Origin: Brachycybe producta
Lineage: Eukaryota > Arthropoda > Diplopoda > Playtdesmida > Andrognathidae
DNA length: 64,000 bases
Reading direction: 5' to 3'
Assembly (NCBI GenBank): GCA_036925085.1
Contig: JAUPFP010000065.1
Span: 607,501-671,500, forward strand
Part shown: one piece after another, positions 41,829 through 54,680 of the stretch
Layout of the letters: every line of letters starts with the position of its first letter
Numbering within the stretch: the first letter of the stretch is position 1
Translations under genes and position numbers: made by a program
The notes under the pieces: generated by a model
The model's database searches: none
Told to the model about the DNA's origin: nothing
What the model saw: the letters and a program-made list of their open reading frames with translations, nothing else

Positions 41829-43379
41829 ATGGAGTCAGCCCCAAAAGTACCGACGGGAGGTCGGGAACTTGGAGCAGATGCGGGGTTGGAGTTATGCGGC
41901 CGCGTAGTCGACCGTCCCCTTGTGGGGGCGGAAGGCGGGGACCCTCTGGAAACGGAGGGGCCCAGCGGTAGCGTAGGCGGGGATCTCCCGGAGGACTGGG
42001 TCACGGTGCGGAAACGCCGCCGTGACATTCTTCCGGGAGAATACCCGTTGGAAGACAGTGGGTCCGAAGGTGATCTCACTGGAGAGGACGAGCAGCCACG
42101 GCCGCTTGTCCAAGTTTCCACCGTCGCCCGTCCGGTCGGACGTGGCGATCAGCCCCGTAGGGACATGGTGGAAATCCCGGACGAGACTGCACGTGAGGGC
42201 CGGGCCTTCTTGGCCGGGCTATCCGAGCAGCAACTCGTTGAGATTGCTTATGGGATAGATGTCCTTCGGTTGGAAGGACGACTGTCCCGGTCATCGGTTG
42301 AGCCGAGGGTGGCACCTCGGTTTTCACTGTCGCCCGTGCGGGAAGGCGCACAGGGAGAGGAACCACCGGTACTTCCCTGGTTGGTCCCTCCGCGGGTAGC
42401 ACCCAGGCCGTCTCCTCGGGGACTTGGCCGGGGAGCTCCTGCTGTACCCGGACAGCAGCCGAGGGTTCAGATGATGATCCCCTTGGAAGCTGAGTCCGTG
42501 TCTGACGTTTCGGGGAACCGGAGCAGGCAGCCTCGCAGGGTTAGCGCCGCTGCTTGGACGCCCGCTCCAGCGGTTCCAGCGGAGGTTCTGGCGTTCGGGT
42601 TCTTTAACCCGGTCCACTCTTTTGCTCGTTACGACGGCAGAGAGGACTTGACGCCTTTTCTCCGCAAGTTCGAAGCGAAAGCATTCTACTGGCGGTTCTT
42701 GGAACTGTCCGACCGAGTGTCTCCGGGCGAAGACGAGAGCTGTCGGCTCATTCACTTCAAACGGAAACTCCAGACGGCCATCACTGATCAGTTGATCGGT
42801 TGCAAGGCCAGTACGGTGGAGGCATATGCCCGAAAGGCACGGCTGGTCGAAGCCGATTTGCTTCTAGTAGGTAAATTACCTACCCGTACAAGAGGGGTTC
42901 CCCAGGACCGGGCTAACGCTCCGTCCTCCGGAACCACGGCTAGCTCTGGGAGCTCTGCCAAGGCTTCATCTTCGAGCCAAACGGGTGCGAAGGCTGCTGC
43001 ACCGTCCAAGTCGGACAAAGCAGGAGCCAAGACCGGAGGCAAGAAGAAGAAGACGGCAGGCTCTGGCGGAGGTCAGCCGGCGGCAACGCCTCGAAGTGCG
43101 GACCGTACGGGAGATTCACTCCGGCGACTAGGTCCTTGTTTCGGGTGTAACCAGATGGGTCACCTGAGGAAGGATTGTCCTAAGGCTGCGGCCAAAGGGC
43201 AAGTTGCTAGAGTGGTGCCTGACGAAAGTCAGAGCCTCCAGCCAACCGCTGGCGTTGCGCCAGTGTGGCTGGAGGGTCGTAAGTACCTGGCCACCGTTCA
43301 TGATGGCCAGTTCTACTATCGACTCGTGGAGGACGAGGAGAGATCCTCGTTAAACCGCCGCCGGTTGCCACCGAACTGA
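41829..43379 (+). CDS. Gypsy-3 gag
   Basis: Open frame of 516 codons homologous to Gypsy-1 gag. Low-complexity acidic/proline-rich N-terminus; a capsid-like domain with FGFFNPVHSFARYDGREDLT around residue 255; a Ser/Lys-rich linker; and a CCHC knuckle, CFGCNQMGHLRKDC, near 43138-43180. The capsid-like part is shorter than in Gypsy-1. It begins right after the hairpin array. Confidence 0.85.
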   Translation: MESAPKVPTGGRELGADAGLELCGRVVDRPLVGAEGGDPLETEGPSGSVGGDLPEDWVTVRKRRRDILPGEYPLEDSGSEGDLTGEDEQPRPLVQVSTVARPVGRGDQPRRDMVEIPDETAREGRAFLAGLSEQQLVEIAYGIDVLRLEGRLSRSSVEPRVAPRFSLSPVREGAQGEEPPVLPWLVPPRVAPRPSPRGLGRGAPAVPGQQPRVQMMIPLEAESVSDVSGNRSRQPRRVSAAAWTPAPAVPAEVLAFGFFNPVHSFARYDGREDLTPFLRKFEAKAFYWRFLELSDRVSPGEDESCRLIHFKRKLQTAITDQLIGCKASTVEAYARKARLVEADLLLVGKLPTRTRGVPQDRANAPSSGTTASSGSSAKASSSSQTGAKAAAPSKSDKAGAKTGGKKKKTAGSGGGQPAATPRSADRTGDSLRRLGPCFGCNQMGHLRKDCPKAAAKGQVARVVPDESQSLQPTAGVAPVWLEGRKYLATVHDGQFYYRLVEDEERSSLNRRRLPPN

Positions 43380-43384
43380 GTGGT

Positions 43385-46300
43385 GTGCGACCGGTAAAGC
43401 TTCAAAGCTCAGGTGCCTGTCACGGTCTGAGCTCTGAACGAGGGACGTACCTCCGGGCGGTCTCCAAATATGTGGATGTCCTGCGGAAGGCAGGGGTGCC
43501 TCTGGCGAGGTCTGCGGACCCGGAAATTACCCAGTGGGTATTTCCATCGCCATGCTCCACATTGGAGGCCGTGTGCAGCCAGCTGGATCGCTGGTTTGCC
43601 CCCTCACCCTATATGCCTAGTGGTGAGGTGCTGGATCGTGCGCTCATCGAGCAGGCGGGAGGAGTTGGTGTGCCCATACCTCCTGTTGTGCCTGGGGAGT
43701 CTCTAGTTTGTGAGACTGTTCCCCAGTCTTCTGCGCGTCTGGGATTACCGTCCGGAGTGGACGGTAAGGTGGACGGGAGGCAGAAGATCGATGGTGGGAG
43801 CCCGCGGGTTCCCATCCCTGAGCTTCAGAGCCGGGCCTACGATGTAGGTTCACCAAGGATGTGGGTGTCAATAGGCGATCGTCTATCGGAGATGATCGTG
43901 GACACCGGGGCCGACGTGTCGGTAATAAGCATTACGGCGGCACGAGTGATGGAGTTGCCTATAGAGGAACTGGCGGTTCCTTCATTCCTGCTTGGAATGG
44001 GTGGGCACTCCATTGAGGTAGTAGGGGTCACTAATGTGGAATTGACCATCCACAAGAAAACCATCAAGGTGCCTCTCCTTTTGGTGAAAGGAGAGGGCGA
44101 AGCGTTATTGGGCGTTGATCACGCCGCATGTTTCGGCTTGATATCGTGCACCGGAAGGTTTACTTCCGGGAGGATGTCTGGACGGCACATCCAGACGCCC
44201 TCCAAGCTGCATTCACCGATCGAGCGATTGCAGAACCTAGGGAGGTGGAAGCAATTCTATCGCCGATACCAGGGGCTTTGCCTCAGGAACGGCAACTCCC
44301 AGTGGATCCGCCTGCACTCGAGAAGGTTGACGGGTGGGTGAACATCGTTTCACCAGAGCTGCCCGAGACCAGAACCTCTATCGGGCGCGGAGAAGTTTGT
44401 TCTCTGCGACTGAGGGAGAATGTCTGGCTACCAGCCCACGTATGACGTGTCGTATCCGTGACGTTGGTAGAGCATGCCGGCCCTGGCCAGCTGCTTCTCG
44501 TGGAGCCGCACCGGAAAGCCTTAGGTGGACGCGGTGTGTTAGCAGATGCAGGTATCGCTGCAGCTAACCGGCTTGGCACGTACGATATCTGGCTTGAGAA
44601 TGTGGGGAATGCACCCATTACCCTGGAAATAGGAGAGGGTGTAGCCACGGCTCAAGCTGTGGAGGCTGCCATTGTGGTAGGGCTGGAAGAGCCGTCTAAG
44701 TTGAGAGGGGGAGACCCCACTCAGAGGACGGTTCGACCAGGGAAGTCCTCGTCTAAGTTGAGAGGGGCGTCCGGAAACGGACGCCAAGTGCTCAACGTGG
44801 CGATGGCTCCCACTCTCGAAGAGTGTCTTAAGATTGGTCCCAATCTGAAGCCTGAAGAGGCGAGACGGCTTCGAGAGTTCCTGCTGGCACGCCGGGATCA
44901 TTTCGCGTTCGACTTCACAGAGTTGGGTGAAACCTCTCTGGTCGAACATACGATTGACACCGTTGGGCAACCTCCTGTGCGTGAAGGATTGCGTCGAACC
45001 GCTCCAGTGGCCAGAGCAGTCGAGAAAGAAGAGGTGGCGAAGATGTTGGATGCAGGGGTTATCCAACCTTCGCGTAGTCCCTACGCGAGCCCTATCTTGC
45101 TTGTCCGCAAGAAGGATGGTGGCTTTCGTTTTTGCGTGGACTACCGGAAACTGAATGCCCAGACAAAGCTGGATCAGTATCCGTTGCCTCGCATCGATGA
45201 TGCGCTCAACTCATTGGCCGGTGCGAAGTTCTTCACTACCTTGGACCTGGCTAGTGGTTACTGGCAGGTTCGGATGGCTGAGCCAGACGTTGAGAAAACG
45301 GCATTTATTTGCTCTCAAGGTCTGTTTGAGTTCCGGAAAATGCCTTTCGGACTCTGTAATGCTCCAGCCACCATGCAAAGAGCGCTAGACCTCTTATTGG
45401 CAGGACATAAGTGGGAGACTTGTTTGGTGTACCTGGACGATATTATCGTCTTTGGGAACACTTTCGAGCAGTTTCTCGAGAGACTCTCCACTGTCCTTGG
45501 ACTGTTACGAGGGGCGGAGCTGAAACTCCAGCCGAAGAAATGTTTCTTCGGCTTTAACAAAGTGCGTTATCTCGGTCACGTAGTAAGTGCCGAGGGAGTT
45601 GCTCCGGACCCGGATCTCGTGCGGGCAGTTCAGGAGTTTGATGTCCCGACGACAGTGACAGGCGTCCGCAGTTTTCTCGGACTTGCCGGTTACTATCGAA
45701 GGTTCATCAAGGACTTCGCCAAGGTGGCATGGCCTTTGCACGATCTGACAAAGAAGGATGCGTCCTTCGAGTGGTCGGATCAATGCAAACTAGCGTTTGC
45801 TCGGTTGAAGGCATTTTTAACCGAAGCGCCGGTACTCACCATGTATGATCCGCGTGGTGAGGTAATTATCCATACCGACGCTAGTGGGTACGGCTTGGGA
45901 GTCGTGGTCTACCAGAAGTTACCGGAGGACAGTGTCCCCATGTTCTGGCCTACGCAAGCCGACTCATGAAAGGAGCGGAAACACAGTATTCGGTCACCGA
46001 GCAGGAGTGCTTGGCGGTCATGTTTGCCGTGGGTAAATTCCGTCCTTACCTCTTTAACCGGGAGTTTGTGATCGTGACAGATCACTATGCTCTTTGCTAT
46101 CTGCAGACCGCCAAGAACCTGCAAGGCAGGTTGGGGCGTTGGCAGATGCAGCTTCAAGAGTACCGGTTTAAGGTTCAGTATAGGAAGGGAACACTGCACG
46201 TGGATGCCGACGCTTTGAGTCGGTATCCTGTTCGTGATGTGGCGGACCTTTCCTTACCTGAATACGTCGAAGCCGACATAGGTGAGGTTATTTACCACAT

Positions 46301-47720
46301 CCGTTCCGAGGTGGATTGGGTCAAGGAGCAAGAGGCCGATGGCTGGTGCTCCAAAGTGAAGAGTGAAATCTTCCGTGACCCCAACTCGAACCTCTGGTTC
46401 AAGTTTGTGGTGGCAGATGACTTGTTGTTTGCCATCAGATCCATCCAGGATCGGTTGAGAACTGTTCTGGTAGTTCCGAAGTCATGCAGGGCTTTCTGCC
46501 TAAGGAAGGTACATGACATTCCCGAAGCTGGTCACTTCGGGATGTTTAAGACCTACCAGAGACTGCGCTCACGCTTCTACTGGATCGGTATGAAGCGGGA
46601 CACTGCCGAATATGTTAAGTCATGTTTGGTGTGTCAGAGAGCGCGACAGTTCGCTCGTAGTCAGGGATTTCTCCAACCGATTGTGCCGGAGTACCCAATT
46701 GATACCTGGGGAATGGACTTCGTTGGACCGTTTCCTGCCTCCGTGGGTGGAGTCACCTATGTACTAATCATGGTTGACTATTTCACCCGGTACGGTGTGG
46801 CAAGGGCGGTACGAAGGGCCACGGCCGCCTGTGTGGTGAAATTTCTGAAGGACGAGATCCTTTCGGTGTACGGCACACCGAAAGCTCTTGTCTCGGATCG
46901 TGGGTCCCAGTTCTCCAGCAAAGTCCTGCTGAAGTTCCGGGAGCGCTATAATATAGCGCATCACTTCACGACGGTGTACCATCCGCAAGCTAATGGGCTT
47001 ACGGAACGTACGAATAAAACCGTAATGGAGACCATCAAGCGGTACCTTGATCCCCTCAAGGAACAGCGTGATTGGTGGGATAAATTACGGCCCGCCGTGT
47101 GGGCTTATAACACAGCTGTCCAGGAGAGTACGCAAGTCTCTCCGTATCAGTTGTTGTTTGGCCGTGAGCCCCGGATGGAGATTGATAATCTCCTTCCGAG
47201 CGGTCCAGTCCGCGACTTGCCCGACCAGCAAGCCGTGGAGGAGCAGGCTCGTCAACGTTTGACGGCTGCTCAAAGAAGGCAGAAAGAGCGGTATGACGCT
47301 GGTCGTGTGCAGCCTCCTCTTTACCAGCCGGGAGATCCGGTGTGGATAAGAGATCAGGCTGGGAAGCTCGGCCAGGCGAAGAAATGGAGCTTGGCTTATA
47401 AAGCTGAGAGGGGTACGGTGGTCGCACGGTATTCTGACCTAGTCTACGAGATAGAGTTCGTAGACGGGTATGGTCGGAAGGTGCGTGACCGGTTTCATGT
47501 AGATAACCTGAAGCCGTATATACCCACCTGTACCGTGAGAGAGGAAGATGGACTAGGAGTCTCTGACACCTCCTCCGGTACAGACAGCGATGCCACGGAG
47601 GCTTCGGCGCGGAGTGGAGTGACTCCGGCGCTAAAGCCACCGTCCGTTTCTTCGCAGGAGTCTACCGACTCCGAGGGAGATGACCCCCCTCCTCCTCGGT
47701 ATAATCTCCGTCCGCGGAGA
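43385..47720 (+). pseudogene. Gypsy-3 pol
   Basis: Protease (VDTGADVSVIS near 43890-43930), reverse transcriptase (RFCVDYRKLN near 45130, MPFGLCNAPATMQRA near 45340, YLDDIIVFG near 45430), RNase H (HTDASGYGLGVVVYQ near 45870, DADALSRYP near 46205), integrase (zinc finger about 46490-46640; WGMDFVGPFP near 46710; SDRGSQF near 46895; NGLTERTNK near 46990) and C-terminal FHVDNLKPYIP near 47500. It is closely similar to Gypsy-1 pol. About three interruptions. Confidence 0.9.
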
Positions 47721-49509
47721 CCGAGGGTGTTCGAGGTGAGTGGGTTCGACCCTCGGTTAGGGAGCATCCGGTTGTGGGGAACCCTGTGGGTGCCCCTACC
47801 GTGGTGGGGTAGAGCCGGCAGTCCGCTGCTATGGGCGGACGGCTGGGAAAGGAGGCGGCCGGAAGGGCGGAGAGGGGGCGGCCCAGGGCGGCCCATCCCC
47901 AGGTGTCCAGTCCAAGGTCCGACCAAATCGGTCCGTGGACGGAGAAATCCGTCCGTGAAAACCTCCGTGAAGCCTCCCATTACCGTCAATATAAGAGAAT
48001 TGACGGTAAATGTCTCTACCCACCAGGTCCAGTCTTGGTGTAGGAGAATTCACTGTGTCTGCCCCTAAAAAGGCAGACGACGGTGAAATCTCCATGGTGA
48101 CCATGCATGAGGCGGCGGATGTTGTGTTAACCGCTACTGCACGGCCATTAGCCGCTAGGACGGTGAATTTGGCGGCTAGGCACCATCTTGTTTGCAAATT
48201 AAACAAACAACGGACGCCGGCACCACGTGTGTCCAAAATTACACGTTTTCACCGTCTCAACAGCGTGCCGAGACTGGAAAAAGAAAGAAAACTTAAAAAA
48301 GTAAGTCCCTCTAAGGGTATTTCCGTCTCCTGCCTGTTGGCAGTTCTCTTTTATGTCTTAACGGTGTGTTTTACGGTCAATGACCGTATACACACGTGGT
48401 GGAAGTGGTTTCGCCGCCATGACTGTTGTCATGGTGGCCAAGCCATTATGGAAAGCACTTTTCCGGCGGGTTCAGCCCGTCCGAGCGCCGTTTCGCTTGG
48501 GAAGGCCCAAGCTCGACGGTGTTTGGGCGGTAGAAGCCCGCCAGGGAGTGGTTTTCACCGATCGAAGGCGGTGAAACACGGTTTTGACCGTGAATTGCCG
48601 ACTTTGGACGGTGAAAACGGCATTTTGCACGGTAGAAGTCCGTGCAATGCCCTTTCCAACCGTCGGAACTCGGTGAGAGGGTGTTTTCACCGTCCGAGGG
48701 CGGTCAGCCGTGGTTTTTACCGTGGTTTGCCGACTTTGGACGGTGGAAACCGCGATTCACACGGTGAAATCCCGTGGAATACCCTTTCTACCGGTTCCGA
48801 AAGGGGGAAAAGATGTTTTCACCGTACGAAGGCGGTAAAACACGGTGGGGACCGTGAATTACTGACTTTGGACGGTGAAAACGAGAATTCTCACGGTAAA
48901 AGGCCGTGGAGTTCACTTTTCCATGGTGAAAACTTGTTTTTAACGGTTTTGTCCCTTTTTCGCAGGCTCACCACGGAGAAGGAGAAGGAGGAAGGCGACG
49001 GGAGTGGCCGACGGTCCCCCTCCCTCAGCCCGCTGCATCCTGGGGATGCAAGGCTGTTGGAGTCGGGATCGGAAGGCTCCCCGTCATCTGGCGGACCGGA
49101 AATGGCTGACGCCACCGTGGAATCTGTTGATTCCCCGGCGACAGAGGCTGTGGAAGGTCCGGAGTCTGCCCAGTCGACTCCGACCAGTGTCGGAGCCTTC
49201 TGGGGCAGATACCTGCAGTCTCCCACCAGGGATACGGCTGCTACCACCGTTCAGTCGGTGGCGGCGGTAGTTTCCCCGGTTGGCGAGCCTGCAGAAGCGG
49301 GTATTGATGGTGGGAAAGTGGCTACCGGTGTGGTAACCGCTAGTACCCCGGAACCCGGGTCTCCGTCTGTTCGAGACCTCCTAGACTGGTCTAGGGTGGT
49401 CGAGGACAGTGAGGACGTCTCTTTGGGAGCGTCCTTAGTTATTGACACAGAGATGGAGGTCGAAACCACCGTTGATTCGGTGGTTGACGCCTCAACCACG
49501 GAGCCGTAA
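47721..49509 (+). other. Gypsy-3 post-integrase region with motif array
   Basis: Counterpart of 8561-10729 in Gypsy-1. A stretch reading MVTMHEAADVVLTA (near 48095) is shared with Gypsy-1 and the 59-62 kb fragment. A hydrophobic segment, CLLAVLFYVLTVCFTV, follows near 48330-48380. From about 48520 to 48960 the DNA is dense in ACGGT/ACCGT and palindromes such as ACGGTCAATGACCGT and CACGGTAGAAGTCCGTG. The array is preceded by GTAAGT near 48300 and followed by TTTTTCGCAG near 48957-48966. After it the translation is Ser/Glu/Pro-rich. Confidence 0.6.
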
Positions 49510-51895
49510 CGCCTCTTCAGAGGGCTCTTCGGAGTCTGACGGGAGTAGTTCGGCCTCCGAGGGTAAACCGTCTGGGACGGGATCCCCCGGATTTCTTCCC
49601 GCCGATCCAATGTCTTTGGAGGCCGTGGCTGTGTCCTTGGCCGAAGAAGAAGGCCGCTTGGATCGGTTGGATGAAGCTAGACGGGACATGGTCCAGGAAG
49701 GAGGCTTCCTGGTCAGGGACCGTCGATGCTTCATCGGGGAGTTTCCAACCGTGCAGGTGAGGAAGGACGGCGCAAAGAAGCGCAAGAAAAAGTCCGGAGC
49801 CGCACGGATCACTGCCAGAGCCAAGGCTCTCGCAGAGAGAGAGGCGATGCTCAAAGCCAAGGAGGAGGCGTTGAAGAAGTTCACGCCTGCTGTGGGGCTT
49901 CGAGCGGAGACTCTCGCCCGCCTTTTGGTTGTTCAGGGGCTGCTTGGCCAGAGAAGCCGGCTGCTGGATCGGGTCCGCCCGAGGCAGTAGCTGGCCTCTC
50001 CTGCTGGCGGTCGGACAACCTGAAGAGGGACCGGCGAGCGGAGAAGAAGGCTACTCAGCCTCCAGTACCCGCTCCCGGTAAAACGGGGAAATCTGTGAGT
50101 GGTGGTGGTGGCAAGGGACAAAAAAGGTCCCGCCCTCGCACCCCACCAGTAGCTGAAAGCTCGAGAGGTAAGAAGGCCAGGTCCTCAGGTCGAGGAAAGG
50201 CCTCCGAACCCTGGAAGCCCGAGAGCTTAGAGGATAAGCTCAAACGGCTTCAAGCTCAAGCAGCGAGCCTGCTCCGACAGATCGCTCGTGCGGTCGGTGC
50301 AGGTGAGCGGCAGGAGTTTGAGCGCCGGGCTGCGGAGTTCCCTCCCCTGCAGGGAATGCCCGCCCGGAGTCCGCTCAAAACAGGGGAACCTCCTGTCGGC
50401 CGTGGCGTCCCGCCTATTGCGAGTGCCACGACCATCGCTGGCCAGAAGCGAATCGCCGAGAGGGAGGCGATGCAGGCTTCCAGTGCACCAGCCCATGGTG
50501 CGGAAGCCAAAGCGACTGGTGGCAAGAGTCAGCCGACTCTTGCACCGAAGGAGAAGTCTCTCCTTCGGGATGGTCGAGGAAGATTTGTTTCCGGACAGTC
50601 CTCCTCGACTGTCACTTCGGCTAAGGGCACTTCTACGAAGAAGAGTACGCTCCGGCCAGAAAACCTTCGAAGAAGGAGTCCGAGAAGGCGAAGGGGGCTA
50701 ACCACCCGCCTAAGCCTGATCGGCCCAGTAAGTCGTCGGGGTCAGTTAAGTCTGACCCGACGCATGGTCAACCTTCCTCTCACAGGAAGAAAAAGAAAAA
50801 GAAGAAGGACCATAAAAGGTCCAAGCGTGAGAGGAAGAGAAGTCCGACACCCTCCAGTAGTAGGCGCCAGGGAGCCGAAACTGGAGGCGTCGTGGCGGAA
50901 AAGGAGGAGTCCCGGCGTGCTCAGGCAAGCACGCCGGCCGGGAGTCAACCGGTCCATACCCGTCCCGTTGAGGCGGCGCGGATGGATGGTAGGTCGATGC
51001 GCGACGTTTTGGTCGGCACGCCTCCATCCTCCCCGAAGGTGGATGCGGTCTCGAGCCTGCGGGCTCGAGCAGTGGGAACCCTGCACCGTGTGACTTTGCC
51101 CTCACCTAAGGGCGAAGGAACCTCGGTTGCAGGAGTCAGTGTTCCCACAAGACGTGACCCCGTGACCCCCAGTGGGGGTACATCCTTCTCTCCTGTCCAT
51201 GGCGGCGGGGTATTCGATACCCTAGGACCTGAAACGTCAACCTCCCCTAGGCCTGAGGCTGAGGGACGGCATATTGGCGCATTGCCCCCGTATTCAGATG
51301 CAGAGGTGTATCTGAATAACCAGCTTGGTCTCTGGCAGGACCAGCCGGGAATGGAGGGTTGCCAATACCACGGCTACTACCGTCTGGATGAGCCACTTCC
51401 AGAGCCGTGGGTAGCAATGCTACCGCCATACAACATGCGCCATGTGGTGGCGTTTGGTTGTGGAGGTTTTCCGGTTGTTATGGTAGTGAATCCGGACCAG
51501 TAAACGTTTGCTATTTTGGATGTGGTGGGACTAGATGCCGGGATAGTTCATCTAGCCCGGCGTGCAGCCCCATTCATCCAACTTTGCTGGGATGCGACTT
51601 AGGAGGTATGGCTGGTCAGTTCATTATTGAGCCTCTACCAGGGTGCGAGACCGAGCCCGCGGTTGCCCTGGTAGACCTCCTAACAAGTCGGACGCTTCGC
51701 ACGCGTCCGCAACTCCAGGATATTCCTTTCGAGGAATTCCGAGCCCTGGAGGAAAGCCGTCTTAGGGGAACGGTCTTCGATACTGGTTTTGGGTGGCGTA
51801 ACACCCAGATGTGCTTATGGTGGGCACGTCGGTGGGCTGCAGAGTGGATGGGCTCCACCTTCGCGACACCGCCAGAGAAGCCGTCCGGTACCTAA
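49510..51895 (+). pseudogene. Gypsy-3 third gene region
   Basis: Homologous to the Gypsy-1 third gene: Lys/Arg/Ala-rich first part with recurring FTPAVGL and PPVGRGVPPIASATT, a lysine-rich patch near 50785-50815, and a C-terminal region with YLNNQLGLWQDQPGMEGC, MRHVVAFGC and VVMVVNPD near 51305-51500, continuing to a Trp-rich end near 51815-51860. It is broken, with about two interruptions. Function unknown. Confidence 0.7.
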
Positions 51896-51972
51896 GAAGG
51901 TCAGGTGCGGGGAGCAATCCTGGCTGGCTCGATTGACCTGTTCCCGAGACGGAACAGGGAAGTTGAGAGGAT

Positions 51973-52755
51973 TGTGGCAACCTGGTCTGCTCCAATTTTA
52001 ATTTTGATGGAGCAGACGAATTTCCCTGACAGCTACAGTAGGCTGTTGGGACGGACGCCATTTTGGTGCCAGCAGACCTCTCACCATGAAGTCTATGGGT
52101 GAGAGGTCAGAAGTGACCTCTGTCCCCTCCAGGTGGAGTTGCCTGGAGGTTTCCTGTGGCCTAGTCAACCACAGGATCTGGGCAGTTGGTTGTAGGCTGT
52201 ACAAGTGACTAGACCTGTGGGTGGAGGTCAGGGTAGACCTCCACTGGCCAGTGTATCTTCTTGGCTTGTGTGCCTTTGGCCTGTGGGCCTTTGTTTGTTG
52301 TATATTTATGGGGGCTTGGCTGGTAAAAGTATACCAGCCAAGTTGTGTAAATATTATTACTGCCATCACCTTTGCATCATACATCGTAAGTGTAGAATTA
52401 AACACTTTATTCATCTTACTTTGTGTGTCCGTGTCATTTCTTTGGGGAAGTACCACGGAGGGTGGGTTGTCCGGTTGGGGAACAACACCACCGTCTTTCC
52501 GACTTGTTTCGGCCGGTCTTCGTGTCGGCTCGCGGTAGAACCGGTGTTCTACCGCGATATTTTCGGCGTGGCGGCGTGGTTCTCGTCCGTGTCCGTCGAG
52601 GGTGGCTCCAGGAGCCGACACAACCCGAGGAGCACCGTGTGGGAGACGGCTACGGGTACGGTCCCGTCCCCGTAAGGAGCCGGTAGCGGTAAGTTTACGT
52701 CTGTTTTTTGGGGTGAACTTACTGGGGTATTGTAACGGTCCGGCGGGACGTTACA
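51973..52755 (+). repeat. Gypsy-3 3' LTR (783 bp)
   Basis: Same ends as the 5' LTR, preceded by a purine-rich tract (CAGGGAAGTTGAGAGGAT). It is followed by ATTT, the target duplication. Confidence 0.92.
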
Positions 52756-52759
52756 ATTT

Positions 52760-52915
52760 GTATATTCATTTTGTTTTTATATATGTGCATGTATATGTGC
52801 TTGACAATGCTTAATGCTGCATATGGACTTTTATGTCCCTCTGCCATAGGCCTATTTGGCTGCTAGCAGAGTACTTATTGTAACTGTAATTGTAATGTAA
52901 AGTAAATCGGTGTGC
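52760..52915 (+). mobile_element. LINE-B-type 3' end beyond Gypsy-3
   Basis: Continues the LINE cut at 40401. It shares GACAATGC ... GCTGC ... GGCTGCT(A/T)GCAGAGTA with the minus-strand LINE-B 3' end at 16385-16455. It finishes with a short-period tail (TGTAACTGTAATTGTAATGT), typical of CR1/Jockey-like LINEs that end in microsatellites rather than poly(A). Confidence 0.65.
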
Positions 52916-54680
52916 TGGTAACCCCCCTCTCAAAAAACCTGCAAAAACCGTTGCTAGATAGCCTACGTCATCATACAACCTTATTTCTATTTAATTAGGT
53001 TTTGCCTTGGGTTTTGTCTTATCGAAAACAACGGTTTTGCATTTGACTTGCGTTACATTTTTTTTTATATGTTTATTTATTTTTAAATGTTTATAGTTTT
53101 TTTAGTGTGTTAAGTTGTGTGATACGTGAATAACAATTTAAAAATGATAAATTATTACAATAATACATAACATTTTAATAAATATTCGGTAATATATAAG
53201 AAAATATAATAAAAGTTAACATATTAAATTAAAATTTAATAATTAATAAATAACTATTATAAGCACCACATCTATCTTTCTTAAATAAAAAAAAAATGTC
53301 AATAGAAAACACTGACTGCAATGGTCTGGTATTACAAACGGGGTGTACTATGACGTCACAGCATTTCCAGGGGGATTTTCCTATTGGCTGAAAGTTCCTG
53401 GCAAACCTTACTCACACACACTATAAGCGTGTGTACCTTGTATTTGGACATTCCACGCCAAACCAACATATAAAACGCATTTTTTTACCTTTTTTTTTTA
53501 CATGGAGCTTTTATGACATGACCGTTATTCGTTTGAGCGAACTTCTATTTATCCTATTTTAACCCTAAAAGACGTGGGGGGGTAGACAGAGCGTGAGCCA
53601 TAGAAGCTGCTAAAAGACAATGTGTACATTAAATGAGTGCGTTATAGATTTCTTATGCAGCAGCATAGGCTGTAATATAGTTTACATGAAAAATAATATA
53701 TTAAACTTTCAATGCGTGAACATAATGCAGGATATTTATTTTTATTGTAAGAAAATAATTGTTTTTGCATATTGAACTTTTGGTTCATATTTGCCTTATG
53801 CCTTAGGGTAATCGAGCTTTTGCTAAATAACATACATTTTTATTTGCATAAAATGACATTTTTTTTTGCAAATTTTGCAGATTTCTGGGTTTATAATTTA
53901 TTTACATTTGCTTTACTATTTGTGAGTTTTATGGCGTCCTCATGAATATTTACCAATTTATTATGCTGTTTTCCTATAACTCATTTCTTCTCTTGATCGC
54001 ACAGTGACCGCAGGGAGAACATTCGAGCTATAGAAGTAGTCGGATGTTGATGGATTGTAATCATCCTTCTGCGTACAGGTGTAATCTGTACAGAATGATG
54101 GTGACCATCTCTTCTGGCTGCCATTGATGTGCATCTTCCTTCTTGCTTCTTCAGGATCGCTATGCCTCCTTGAACTATGGTGTCTCCGGCTTGCCTAGAG
54201 AAGGATTAGTTTCCAGACAGTAGACAACGCAGTTTCATGTTGTAAACACTTTTATTCATTCTTGCATAGAAACTCAAACATTACAAGAATGAATAGAGGT
54301 GCGTCCACGGGCCCATGATGTGATACGAATGTAAGAATCGACGTAGTACAAAAAGTTGCGCAAGAGTGGACGAAGAACAAATGGTCAAGGTCTTTTTATA
54401 CCTTAGACCTGTGTACACCTACGAGGTGTAACCAGATCCAAGTGACCATGGTCCTAAGAGTATCAATCCGCCACTTGAATATTAATTATAGAAGAAGGAA
54501 GGGGCAAGTATGAGTTGTTTACCCCCCCAGCTATGGTTTTGGCGGGATTGCAAGTTACTGGGTGTTACACATTAATAATGTTTTGTAAGATATCCATGTT
54601 CAATCATGACAAATTTTACTTGCCCCAACAGATATAACAAAAATATATACAATAAAAACAGTTCAATAAATAAAACTTAC
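52916..54680. other. WDR82 intron sequence, no gene seen
   Basis: AT-rich with no supported coding sequence. Around 53350-53430 there is a perfect CRE (TGACGTCA) and an inverted CCAAT box (CTATTGGCTG), which may be a promoter fragment or chance. At 54225-54260 the minus strand has a poly(A) signal (GAATAAAAG), and GGGTGTTACA at 54566-54575 looks like an LTR end, but no matching start or target duplication was found. Confidence 0.4.

Larger units (their letters stand above)
40402..52755 (+). mobile_element. Gypsy-3: Ty3/gypsy element of the Gypsy-1 lineage, 12.4 kb, broken
   Basis: LTRs at 40402-41198 and 51973-52755, flanked by ATTT (40398-40401 and 52756-52759). Layout as in Gypsy-1: primer-binding site (TTGGTGGAGGCGCCGGGTAC), hairpin-array leader, gag, pol, post-integrase region with motif array, third gene, purine tract (CAGGGAAGTTGAGAGGAT), LTR. 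The proteins are clearly homologous to Gypsy-1 but diverged, and the LTRs are unrelated at most positions. The two LTRs differ by one short length difference and about seven substitutions, roughly 1 percent, so it is older than Gypsy-1 and Gypsy-2. Broken: about five or so interruptions across pol and the third gene. Confidence 0.93.

Noticed and set aside
54056-54575. Possible minus-strand LTR (poly(A) signal on the minus strand, end GGGTGTTACA)
   Set aside because: No matching start, no target duplication and no primer-binding site beside it.
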